Positions 27,003 through 35,694 of a DNA stretch of 64,000 bases are shown in pieces. The stretch spans positions 372,001 through 436,000 of the forward strand of contig CAVXRO010000006.1 of NCBI GenBank assembly GCA_963764235.1, in the 5' to 3' direction. Each line of letters starts with the position of its first letter. The first letter of the stretch is position 1. A program made the translations under genes and the position numbers. The stretch is from DATFVA01 sp963764235 (GTDB taxonomy: Bacteria; Bacteroidota; Ignavibacteria; Ignavibacteriales; Ignavibacteriaceae). The notes beneath the pieces were generated by a model. It saw only the letters and a list, made by a program, of their open reading frames with translations. It did not search any database and was not told the DNA's origin.

Positions 27003-29191
27003 AAACTGAAGAACACAAAAAAGGCAGTCTCCGGCTAAAGTTCTTAATTGGCTTCAGTGCTGTAATTCTTATCGTCTTTATGTTTCCCAAGGGAGAATCG
27101 ATTGAATCCGAAGTTACGGTCGGTTCGATATGGATTCATGACGATCTCATTGCCCAGTTCAGCTTCCCGGTATTAAAAGACCAGAAAACTTACCAGGAAG
27201 AGCTGAATGAGGCTGTTAATACTGTTTATCCGGTATATTTAAAACAGCCCGAAACGATAGATGCGATCCTGGATACTGTGAAGAGTTATGATTCTTTTCT
27301 TATCAGGATGATTGACAGTACATTGTCGACAGCGGGAAAAGAGAATCTGAACCCGACTTTTCTGAGTACTCCATCTTATAATACTTTCCTGAACCTGAGG
27401 CGGCAGGAAAGAAATATGCTGCAGCGGAGAAACCTGAAAGAAGTACTTGGCAGCATAAACAGTATACTTGCAGAGGTTTATAAAAACGGTATAATCAATC
27501 AGTTTCCTTCAGGTAAAGACAGTATTGCCGTCAGGACCGGAAACATTGACAGGATTGAAGCATCGGACAAATTTATCGATGTGCAAGCGGCTGAAAAGAT
27601 AGTCAAGAACGGTATTGAGCAGATGAAGCTTTCGGAGGATCTAAAGAGTGCGCTGGAGGAATACGCAGTTCATTTTATAAATCCTAATATCATATATAAT
27701 CAGCAGGCTACCCAGGAAGAGATTGAACAGGCAAAGAATAATGTATCAAGGTACATTGGAATAGTCAACGAGAATGAAAGAATAATAGCAAAGCACGACA
27801 GGGTAACCAGGGAAGCTAAACTTAAAATAGATTCATACAGGGCCGCCAAGGGAGAGAAGATCGGAGTAAGCGGATTCTGGCTGCAGTTTGTAGGTAAGTT
27901 CTTCCATATATCCCTGCTGCTTTCATTGCTTACGATCTATCTTTTCCTCTTCAGAAAAAAGATATTTTTTGACAACCAGAAACTGATACTTATAACAATA
28001 ATACTTGTATTCGTCTGTTTTGTTACCTTTTTAATAAACCAGATAAGCGTAAATGTACCTCTTCAGTTTCTGATCTTTATACCCGCAGCCACTATGCTGC
28101 TCACAATAATTTTCGATTCTAGGGTAGGGTTCTATACTACGGTTATTATTTCGCTGATAGCGGGTGCCTTAAGAGGCAATGATTATACTTTTGCCGCAAT
28201 GAATATTTTTGCAGGCGCTCTTGCTGTCTATACCGTTCGTGATATAAAAAACCGCTCTCAGATATTCAGATCATTTTTGTTCATCCTCCTTGGCTACCTT
28301 GTTGCAGTTTTTGCTTTCGGCCTGGAGAGATTTGCATCGTTTGAATCATTGATGATCGAGACTGCTTTTGCATCGACAAATGCTTTGATCAGTCCTGTTC
28401 TTACATACGGACTGCTTATCTTCTTCGAGAAATTCTTCAGAATAACCACTGACCTTACTCTGCTTGAACTTTCAAATTTTGACAGACCGTTACTTAAAGA
28501 ATTATCGAGGAAGGCTCCCGGGACCTTTAACCATTCAATGACAATGGGAACTCTTGCCGAGACTGCGGCAGAGAAAATCGGGGCCAACCCTTTGCTTGCC
28601 AGGGTCGGTGCATACTATCATGACGTGGGCAAGATTATAACTCCGCAGAATTTCGTCGAGAACCAGCTTAATAATCAGAATATACATGAAAATCTTACAC
28701 CAGAGGAAAGCGTTGAGCTGATAAGCCGTCACGTTAAGGAGGGAATAGAACTTGCCCGTGAATATAATGTGCCGCAGGAAGTTGTAGATTTTATACCTAT
28801 GCACCATGGCACGATGGTGATCTCATTCTTCTTTGAGAAAGCCAAAAAGCTTTATGGTGAAGAAAAAGTTAATATAGATGATTACAGGTACCCGGGACCG
28901 AAGCCGAATAGTAAGGAGACTGCTATAATTATGCTTGCCGACGGCAGTGAGTCGGCCGTCAGGTCTATTGAAGATCCTGATCCGACAAAAGTTGAAAACG
29001 TAATTGACAAAATTATCAAGGGAAGGATTGATGACGGCCAGCTCGATAATTCACCTATAACTTTTAGCGATATTGATAAAATCAAGGAAGCATTTATAAG
29101 TATTCTGCTCGGACAGCATCACCGCAGGATCAGGTATCCCAAACAGGAAGAAATAGAAAAAGGGGAGCCGGAGAAGAATGAAGAGAAATGA
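26999..29191 (+). CDS. 7TM-HD family phosphodiesterase (PgpH-like)
   Basis: A 730-residue membrane protein with the PgpH domain order: an N-terminal helix (FLIGFSAVILIVFMF), an extracytoplasmic 7TMR-HDED region to about residue 295, seven membrane helices (about 300-480), and a cytoplasmic HD domain. The metal ligands are visible in FNHSMTMGTLAETA, AYYHDVGKI, ISRHVKEGIELA and MHHGTMVISFF. PgpH of Listeria hydrolyses cyclic-di-AMP; the same role is likely but unproven here. The C-terminal tail is highly charged. It overlaps xerD by 4 bases. Confidence 0.92.
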   Translation: MKTEEHKKGSLRLKFLIGFSAVILIVFMFPKGESIESEVTVGSIWIHDDLIAQFSFPVLKDQKTYQEELNEAVNTVYPVYLKQPETIDAILDTVKSYDSFLIRMIDSTLSTAGKENLNPTFLSTPSYNTFLNLRRQERNMLQRRNLKEVLGSINSILAEVYKNGIINQFPSGKDSIAVRTGNIDRIEASDKFIDVQAAEKIVKNGIEQMKLSEDLKSALEEYAVHFINPNIIYNQQATQEEIEQAKNNVSRYIGIVNENERIIAKHDRVTREAKLKIDSYRAAKGEKIGVSGFWLQFVGKFFHISLLLSLLTIYLFLFRKKIFFDNQKLILITIILVFVCFVTFLINQISVNVPLQFLIFIPAATMLLTIIFDSRVGFYTTVIISLIAGALRGNDYTFAAMNIFAGALAVYTVRDIKNRSQIFRSFLFILLGYLVAVFAFGLERFASFESLMIETAFASTNALISPVLTYGLLIFFEKFFRITTDLTLLELSNFDRPLLKELSRKAPGTFNHSMTMGTLAETAAEKIGANPLLARVGAYYHDVGKIITPQNFVENQLNNQNIHENLTPEESVELISRHVKEGIELAREYNVPQEVVDFIPMHHGTMVISFFFEKAKKLYGEEKVNIDDYRYPGPKPNSKETAIIMLADGSESAVRSIEDPDPTKVENVIDKIIKGRIDDGQLDNSPITFSDIDKIKEAFISILLGQHHRRIRYPKQEEIEKGEPEKNEEK

Positions 29192-30078
29192 AAATCTTTC
29201 TGGATGAATATCTTGCGGTACTGAAATTAGAAAAGAACCTGGCAGAAAATACGATTGAATCATACAGGAATGATATAACCAACCTTTTCCAGTTTCTGGA
29301 TAATTATAATATTGATGATCCTCAGAAGATAAGATATGAACACGTGTCCGACTTTTTCAAATTCCTTAAGGAAGCTGGTCTGTCCAGTACTTCTGCTTCA
29401 CGTTATCATTCATCTTTAAAGGGTTTTTTCCTGTATTTGTTTCAGAATAACTATATAACTGAAAACCCCGTTGAAAAAATTCCTGCTCCAAAACTATCTC
29501 ACAAACTTCCTTCCGTACTTACCATAAATGAGGTAGATGCTATCCTGTCTCAGCCGGATGTTACTAATAAATTCGGGTTAAGGGATAAAGCTTTACTGGA
29601 ACTATTTTATGCATGCGGATTACGTGTAAGCGAATTACTAAACATGAAAATTTCCAGCCTATATTTCAGAGAGGAAGTTATCCGCGTTTTCGGGAAAGGT
29701 TCAAAAGAAAGACTAGTCCCGATCGGCAGAAGTGCGGTGAGCTGGATAACGGAATATTTAAAGACGAGCCGCCTTCTGCTTGAGAGAAAAGGAAAAAGTG
29801 AAAATTATCTTTTTCTTAATACCAGGGGAACAAAACTCTCCAGAATGGGTGTTTGGAAGATAGTAGATCGGTATGTAAAAGCAGCCGGAATAGACAAAGA
29901 GGTACATCCTCATACATTTCGTCATTCTTTTGCAACTCATCTGCTTGAAGGAGGCGCAGATCTCAGAGCGGTTCAGGAGATGCTGGGTCATGCCGATATA
30001 TCTACCACGCAGATTTATACACATATCGATAGAGATTTTATAAAACAGGTTCACAGAGATTTTCATCCACGAGGTTAG
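29188..30078 (+). CDS. xerD: Site-specific tyrosine recombinase
   Basis: A 296-residue XerC/D recombinase that resolves chromosome dimers at dif. The N-terminal SAM-like domain (LAVLKLEKNLAENTIESYRN) is followed by the catalytic domain. Its catalytic residues are visible: Arg in YACGLRVSELLNM, Lys in FGKGSKERLVP, the H-x-x-R box HPHTFRHSFATHLLEGG, and His plus nucleophile Tyr in MLGHADISTTQIYTHI. The housekeeping neighbours and full length indicate XerD rather than a phage integrase. XerC versus XerD cannot be separated without a tree. Confidence 0.9.
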   Translation: MKIFLDEYLAVLKLEKNLAENTIESYRNDITNLFQFLDNYNIDDPQKIRYEHVSDFFKFLKEAGLSSTSASRYHSSLKGFFLYLFQNNYITENPVEKIPAPKLSHKLPSVLTINEVDAILSQPDVTNKFGLRDKALLELFYACGLRVSELLNMKISSLYFREEVIRVFGKGSKERLVPIGRSAVSWITEYLKTSRLLLERKGKSENYLFLNTRGTKLSRMGVWKIVDRYVKAAGIDKEVHPHTFRHSFATHLLEGGADLRAVQEMLGHADISTTQIYTHIDRDFIKQVHRDFHPRG

Positions 30079-30079
30079 T

Positions 30080-30727
30080 TTGTCAGGCATTGAGGTTAGT
30101 GAAAAAATAATTTCTTTCTTAACGTTTCTCCCCATGTTTCTGCTTTCAATTACAGTACATGAATTTGCACATGCTGTTATTGCAAAAAGGATGGGTGATG
30201 ATACCGCTCAAAAGATGGGGCGGTTAACCCTTAATCCTTTTAAGCATGCGGATATTATCGGTACCCTGATTATGCCCATTGCTTCTTTTGCATCGGGCTT
30301 TGCATTGATAGGCTGGGCTAAACCTGTTCCTATTGACCGAAGGAAATTCAAAAATCAAATGCGGGATGATGCACTTGTTTCATTCGCAGGTCCTGCCTCC
30401 AATTTTCTGCTTGCAATAATTTTCTTCATTTTCTTTTTTCTGACGTATCAAGGCTCTGCCTCTGACTACATTATAAATCTCCTTTGGTATGGCGTATTCT
30501 TTAATATATTTTTGTTCGCCTTCAATCTGCTGCCCATTCCGCCGCTGGATGGATCCCATATCCTATTTGATATCTTTCCTAATAAAATCACGGCTAAGCT
30601 GCTTAGTCTGGGACTCTACGGTTCTATCATTCTGCTGATTTTCATTTATTCCCCGCTATGGGGTTATTTTATGGATTTGGTTAACTTTATCCTTGGACTG
30701 TTTCTAAAAAGTACCGGACTTAGATGA
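30080..30727 (+). CDS. Site-2 protease family (M50) membrane protein
   Basis: A 215-residue polytopic metalloprotease of the compact M50B type without PDZ domains. The zinc motif HEFAH is in helix 1-2 (ITVHEFAHAVIAKRMGD), with NPFKHADIIGTLIMP and the third ligand Asp in PPLDGSHILFDIF. The start is TTG at 30080, two bases after the xerD stop. Its substrate is unknown. The stop overlaps the lipoprotein gene, suggesting one transcript. Confidence 0.88.
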   Translation: MSGIEVSEKIISFLTFLPMFLLSITVHEFAHAVIAKRMGDDTAQKMGRLTLNPFKHADIIGTLIMPIASFASGFALIGWAKPVPIDRRKFKNQMRDDALVSFAGPASNFLLAIIFFIFFFLTYQGSASDYIINLLWYGVFFNIFLFAFNLLPIPPLDGSHILFDIFPNKITAKLLSLGLYGSIILLIFIYSPLWGYFMDLVNFILGLFLKSTGLR

Positions 30728-31737
30728 AGAAAGCGATTATTTTAATAATATTGTCATTATTACTGGTTTCCTGCGAAAAAAGTTACAAGGAAACACCGGA
30801 AAATACAGTTAAGCGTGATTTTCATTCTTTCATTTTTACCGGGATGTCCCAGAGAAAACCCGCACTTTATAAATACAATGTCAGGAAGAATTCTTTCTCC
30901 CTATTCTGGAAAGGAGATAGTGAAGAAATAGTCGATCTTTCCTATTCTCCCGGGCATATTTCTGCTTTCTTTCTTACTGCATCCAGCCAGGGAAAAGAAG
31001 GGATTTTTCCTTTTGTTAAAAATGCCCGGCTTTATGTTATCCCGGATTCTGCTTCCGAGCCTAAATTTGTGAGTGATATAGGCAGCGGAATACAAATCTT
31101 CTCGAGGTGGGAATCTGAGACCGTATTCAGAATAATCCTCAATTCGTGGGATAAAAAAACATCAACATACATCGATCAGAAGACAATAATCTACAACATC
31201 TTCGGAAGAATACTGCAGGAGGAGAACCAGGTTTACGATATTACTTCAGATGGCTATCCAAGGCTGCCAGGAAACAGGCCTGATACGCTTTCGCCATCGG
31301 GTAAATACCAGGTTTCGTATACACAGAGTAAACCAGATTCTGTTTTTCTTATCCAGAGAACGACAAAAAAGGCTGATTTTATGATGTCCATTACTAAACC
31401 TGTAAATGAAATTTCCTGGAGTGATGACAGGGGGACGATATTTATTTCCACTCTGGATGTTACTCCCGCCAACACCAGCATTTTTTCGGGAAAGCCTAAT
31501 ACCGCCTCATTGTACGCATACTCTGTTGAGCAGCATAAGGTGGTCAAAAAATGGACAGGCGGAGGGTTTAAGAACTTTTTTACTATTAGTGATTTTTTAA
31601 TATTTGATGATGGATTCGGAAGGAACTCCTCGATTTACATGTACAACTTCAAAGAAGATAAGGTTATTAAACAGATTAAAATTAAAGGCGGATGCGGACT
31701 AAGGGGAATCCCCGAAGTTCCGCGTTTTGGAGCTTAG
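30724..31737 (+). CDS. Lipoprotein of unknown function with propeller-like repeats
   Basis: A 337-residue protein with a type II signal peptide and lipobox (IILSLLLVSCEKSYK). The mature part has repeated short strands (FVSDIGSGIQIFSRWESETV, ISWSDDRGTIFISTL, SIYMYNFKEDKVIKQIKI) reminiscent of WD/TolB-type propellers, but I recognise no family. It overlaps the upstream M50 protease gene by 4 bases and precedes the ABC exporter by 25 bases. Confidence 0.7.
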   Translation: MKKAIILIILSLLLVSCEKSYKETPENTVKRDFHSFIFTGMSQRKPALYKYNVRKNSFSLFWKGDSEEIVDLSYSPGHISAFFLTASSQGKEGIFPFVKNARLYVIPDSASEPKFVSDIGSGIQIFSRWESETVFRIILNSWDKKTSTYIDQKTIIYNIFGRILQEENQVYDITSDGYPRLPGNRPDTLSPSGKYQVSYTQSKPDSVFLIQRTTKKADFMMSITKPVNEISWSDDRGTIFISTLDVTPANTSIFSGKPNTASLYAYSVEQHKVVKKWTGGGFKNFFTISDFLIFDDGFGRNSSIYMYNFKEDKVIKQIKIKGGCGLRGIPEVPRFGA

Positions 31738-31762
31738 TTAACCGATGACAAGAATTTTATAA

Positions 31763-33619
31763 ATGAATACATATTTAAGAATTGTCAGTTATGTGAGGCC
31801 TTACTGGAGACAACTTATTGCCTCAATCCTTTTCACTTTTTTATTTGCAGTATTCAACGGTCTTTCAGTCTACCTTACAATACCGCTGCTGGATACACTT
31901 TTCCAGGAATCTACAAGGACAGAGCAGGTTCAGGAGGTTCAGCCTGTTACTCCTTCCGCCAGTATTCTACCCGACTGGGTTCAGGATGTAAAGGAAAAGG
32001 TTACAAATGCTTTCAACAACTTCGTTCTGTCAGGAACAAAAATAGAAGCATTGATGAGAATTTGTTTCCTAGTGTTGCTCACCTTTTTCCTTAAGAACAT
32101 CACGGGGTATACTCAGGCATATTTTATGGCACATGTTGAATATGGAGCCATGAAGGATTTGAGGGATGAAGCTTATTCTCATCTTCATCAGCTGCCGATG
32201 AGTTATTTCAAAAAAGAAAGAGTCGGGAATTTAATATCAAGGTTTACGAATGATGTAAACATCGTGCAGGCAAGCATCACCGCAGCATTTTCAAACCTTA
32301 TTAAGGAGCCGTTAACTATAATTGTCTTCCTTGGCATTGCCCTGAGCATCAGCTGGCAGTTAACGCTGATGGCTTTCATAGTTCTGCCGTTTTCAATGCT
32401 TATAATCGGCGGGGTGGGATTGAAACTGAGGAAGCAGAGTACAGTCGTTCAGGCTAAAATTGCCGATATCACGAGCATACTGCAGGAAACCATATCGGCA
32501 GTTAAGATCGTGAAAGCATTCGGAATGGAAAAATATGAAAACCGCAAATTTACCAGAGAGACACATAGTTTTTTCAGAATGATGCTGAAAATTGTGAGGA
32601 TAAGGAACATAGCTTCGCCGGTAACAGAGTTTCTGAGTGTATTGGTGGGAGTATTTATTATATATTATGGCGGTGTAATGGTACTCCAGCAGGAATCTCT
32701 CAAAGCCAGTGAATTCCTCGGCTTCCTATTTGCGATTTTTCAGATGATGCCCCCGATAAAAGAATTAACAAGTGTAAATAACAGGATTCAGGAGGCAAGC
32801 GCTGCAGGCGAAAGAATATTTGAAATACTCGATACAAAACCGTCCATTCGTAATAAACCAGGTGCTACAGAAATATCAAAGTTCCAGGATAATATCGAAC
32901 TTGAAAACGTATTCTTCAGTTATGAGGATAGTACGGAACCTGTATTAAAGAATATCACGTTTACTGCACAAAGAGGACAGATTATCGCGTTTGTTGGTCC
33001 CAGCGGAGGCGGCAAATCAACTCTTGTAGATCTTCTTCCCCGGTTTCACGATCCTGATTCCGGCAGGATTTACATAGATGGTATTGATATTAAGGATGTT
33101 AGAATTGAGGACCTGAGAAGTTTAATGGGAATTGTTACACAGGAGACGTACCTTTTTAATGAGTCCATAAGAAAAAATATTGCCTACGGCATAGACGATT
33201 ATCCTATGGAAAAGATTATTGAGGCAGCTAAAACAGCCAATGCGCATAATTTTATTATGGAACTTTCCCATGGTTATGATACGATTATCGGTGAAAGAGG
33301 AACCAAGCTGTCGGGTGGACAAAGACAAAGGATCTCAATTGCGAGGGCTCTCGTTAAAAATCCGGAGATAATGATTTTTGATGAAGCAACTTCAGCTCTT
33401 GATAATGAATCCGAACTTTTGGTTCAGGAGGCAATAGAGAGAATGATGCAGAACCGGACTACTTTTGTTATTGCACACCGTTTGAGTACGATAAGGCACG
33501 CAACAAAAATTATTGTTATTGATTATGGAGAAATTATACAGCAGGGTAGACACGATGAACTGCTTGCGGATGAAAAAGGGTTGTACAGGAAACTGTATGA
33601 AATGCAGTTCAGGGATTAG
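31763..33619 (+). CDS. ABC exporter, MsbA-like half transporter
   Basis: A 618-residue fused permease/ATPase. Six N-terminal helices belong to the ABC type I exporter fold, with an unusually long first periplasmic loop (residues ~45-90, Pro/Val/Thr-rich). The ATPase has Walker A GPSGGGKST, Q-loop VTQETYLFN, signature LSGGQRQRISIARAL, Walker B IMIFDEATSALD and H-loop IAHRLSTI. The family includes lipid A flippases (MsbA) and polysaccharide exporters. The next gene, an O-antigen-ligase-like protein starting 3 bases downstream, favours a role in lipid-linked glycan or lipid export. Confidence 0.9.
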   Translation: MNTYLRIVSYVRPYWRQLIASILFTFLFAVFNGLSVYLTIPLLDTLFQESTRTEQVQEVQPVTPSASILPDWVQDVKEKVTNAFNNFVLSGTKIEALMRICFLVLLTFFLKNITGYTQAYFMAHVEYGAMKDLRDEAYSHLHQLPMSYFKKERVGNLISRFTNDVNIVQASITAAFSNLIKEPLTIIVFLGIALSISWQLTLMAFIVLPFSMLIIGGVGLKLRKQSTVVQAKIADITSILQETISAVKIVKAFGMEKYENRKFTRETHSFFRMMLKIVRIRNIASPVTEFLSVLVGVFIIYYGGVMVLQQESLKASEFLGFLFAIFQMMPPIKELTSVNNRIQEASAAGERIFEILDTKPSIRNKPGATEISKFQDNIELENVFFSYEDSTEPVLKNITFTAQRGQIIAFVGPSGGGKSTLVDLLPRFHDPDSGRIYIDGIDIKDVRIEDLRSLMGIVTQETYLFNESIRKNIAYGIDDYPMEKIIEAAKTANAHNFIMELSHGYDTIIGERGTKLSGGQRQRISIARALVKNPEIMIFDEATSALDNESELLVQEAIERMMQNRTTFVIAHRLSTIRHATKIIVIDYGEIIQQGRHDELLADEKGLYRKLYEMQFRD

Positions 33620-33621
33620 AC

Positions 33622-35664
33622 ATGCCTGAGAAAAGAAACCTTCTTTTAATTGACAGGATCATTCTGTTTTTCATGGTTCTTTTCCTGGCTAGCATAACAA
33701 ATTCCATATTTCTGAACCAGGTTGGCTACTATGGTGCACTCCTTACCCTTTTTGCAAGGTATATTGTAACAAAATCAAATCCTTTTGAGAGAACGGAAAT
33801 TGAACCGGCATTGCTGTGGTTTGTCGCTGCAGAAATCCTTTCCCTTATTTTTTCACTCAACCACTCCCAGGCTTTGCTGTTTACCTTGCGACGAATTTTA
33901 TTGATGCCGCTAATTTATATAACCGCGGCTGCAGTTCCGGACATTAAGAGAGCAAAACTTTATTTCAATACATATATAGCAGCCGCTGTACTTACCGCGC
34001 TGGTATATATAGTATTCTCCTATCAGTATTTTATAGCCAATCTATATAACATTACCCAATCCGGTCCTTCATTATTTCAGTATCCCATAACATCTAGTGA
34101 GATTTTAAGTATAACTTCTGTTTTTCTCTTTGCCTTTTTGATTAATGAAAAAGACAGTTTGAAGAAGAAACTTTTAATAGCAGGCGCCCTCCTTATTACT
34201 CTTATTGCACTTGCAGCTACATATAAAAGAACCGGATGGCTCGGGACCGGGTTTGGATTCTTTATCATAATACTCCTGAAAAAGAAATGGAAATACTTAA
34301 TTCCTCTTTTAATCCTTGCGGCTGTTTTGCTGGCGGTACAAAAAAATGAAAGCATAATTAAAATATTCAGGATTGAACAGGGCAACCTGAAAGAATTAGC
34401 CAGTTTCAATACGGACGGAAGAGCCTTTGATATAACTTCACTGGACGGTGAATTTTATGTCTCTGAGTATGAAAAGGGACTCATTAAATATAAAGGATCA
34501 CAGAAACTGCTGAACATGGAAACTCCTGCGCCGTTAGTTTCAATTGAGAAATGGAAGGATGATCTGCTTGGCTATTTCGTCGATACTCGGTTTATCAGCT
34601 ATAAGAGTGATGAAAATGGATCTTTGTTTCAGACAGCAGAGTGTCTCCCTCCAGGTTTCACAATAGATCATACAATTTCCGGAGATTACCTCTATACCCT
34701 GGACAGCGACAGCGGACTTACGATATTTAAAGACCCCTCTCGTTTGGTAAGTATTTACAGGAACAGAGAATTTAATAAGTACAATAAGGTTTTTGCAGAT
34801 TCAGGCCTTTTATTGATGTTTTCTCCAGACAGCGGGCTGCAGGTATTTGACACATTTAACGGCATTCCCCTCAGGAAGTTTTACACATTCCGGCCGGATA
34901 ATATTTCTTCAGTTTTTTATTTTAAACATAAACTCTTTGGTTCCAATGACACAGGTTTGAAAATTTACAACGTAGAAAAAGATTCGATTTATTTTGACAA
35001 GGACTTACCCGGGCCGGAAACTATCTATCTCTGGAAAGCAGCTCACAATGATTTGCTTGCGGCAGATAAGACGGGCAGCATTTTTGAAATTAATATCGAT
35101 CCAGCACCAGCGGTGAAGTTATTGGGCAATCCCGGATATGTCCCCACCTCTCTCGCTTTGCAAAATGATTCATTGTTGACATCATTCGTTCATAGAAGCA
35201 GGATATTGAGCATCTGGGATCCTTACCTGCCGTCTAATTATGTGCGTCTGTCTTTATGGAAAGCCGGATGGAAGATGTTCCTTGATCATCCGGTATTTGG
35301 TGTGGGTGATATCGACCTGGCATTTCTTTACAAACAGTACAAATCAAAATATGAAAAGGAAATCCAGGGACATATGCACAATAACTTTGTTCATATACTG
35401 GTAACATTGGGGCTTTTCGGTCTGTTTGCGTTCTGCTACCTGCTTTATAGCCTTTTCAGAATTGATCTTGATATTTACTGGAAGATGAAAGAGGTACCAT
35501 TCGCTTCATCTTACGCCCTTGGTACTATTGCTGCATTGAGTACGATCGTGGTTGCCGGCCTTACTGAGATGAATTTCTTTGATCATGAAATTATCACCCT
35601 GCTCTGGTTCACATTCGGACTTAATGTGGCCGTTTTTAAACGTTATAATAACAAGAAAAGCTAA
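33622..35664 (+). CDS. O-antigen-ligase-like (Wzy_C) protein with propeller-like insert
   Basis: A 680-residue membrane protein. About ten helices (residues 1-240) are followed by a ~290-residue soluble segment (about 250-545) of short repeats such as FDITSLDGEFYVSEYEKGL, YLYTLDSDSGLTIFKDPS and LLMFSPDSGLQVFDTF. It then returns to the canonical ligase region (WKAGWKMFLDHPVFGVGDID, QGHMHNNFVHILVTLGLFGL) and two last helices. The conserved HxHN and P-x-x-G-x-G motifs are those of WaaL/Wzy_C, which join or polymerise undecaprenyl-linked glycans in the periplasm. The inserted segment, predicted beta-propeller, sits exactly in the periplasmic loop and is absent from ordinary WaaL. Confidence 0.8.
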   Translation: MPEKRNLLLIDRIILFFMVLFLASITNSIFLNQVGYYGALLTLFARYIVTKSNPFERTEIEPALLWFVAAEILSLIFSLNHSQALLFTLRRILLMPLIYITAAAVPDIKRAKLYFNTYIAAAVLTALVYIVFSYQYFIANLYNITQSGPSLFQYPITSSEILSITSVFLFAFLINEKDSLKKKLLIAGALLITLIALAATYKRTGWLGTGFGFFIIILLKKKWKYLIPLLILAAVLLAVQKNESIIKIFRIEQGNLKELASFNTDGRAFDITSLDGEFYVSEYEKGLIKYKGSQKLLNMETPAPLVSIEKWKDDLLGYFVDTRFISYKSDENGSLFQTAECLPPGFTIDHTISGDYLYTLDSDSGLTIFKDPSRLVSIYRNREFNKYNKVFADSGLLLMFSPDSGLQVFDTFNGIPLRKFYTFRPDNISSVFYFKHKLFGSNDTGLKIYNVEKDSIYFDKDLPGPETIYLWKAAHNDLLAADKTGSIFEINIDPAPAVKLLGNPGYVPTSLALQNDSLLTSFVHRSRILSIWDPYLPSNYVRLSLWKAGWKMFLDHPVFGVGDIDLAFLYKQYKSKYEKEIQGHMHNNFVHILVTLGLFGLFAFCYLLYSLFRIDLDIYWKMKEVPFASSYALGTIAALSTIVVAGLTEMNFFDHEIITLLWFTFGLNVAVFKRYNNKKS

Positions 35665-35694
35665 GTTTGCATAGTTCAGAAAAAAGAGGAATAA

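Noticed and set aside
29188..30078. Tyrosine recombinase as sign of a prophage or genomic island
   Set aside because: It is a full-length XerC/D with housekeeping neighbours; no att-like repeats, tRNA or phage genes are nearby.
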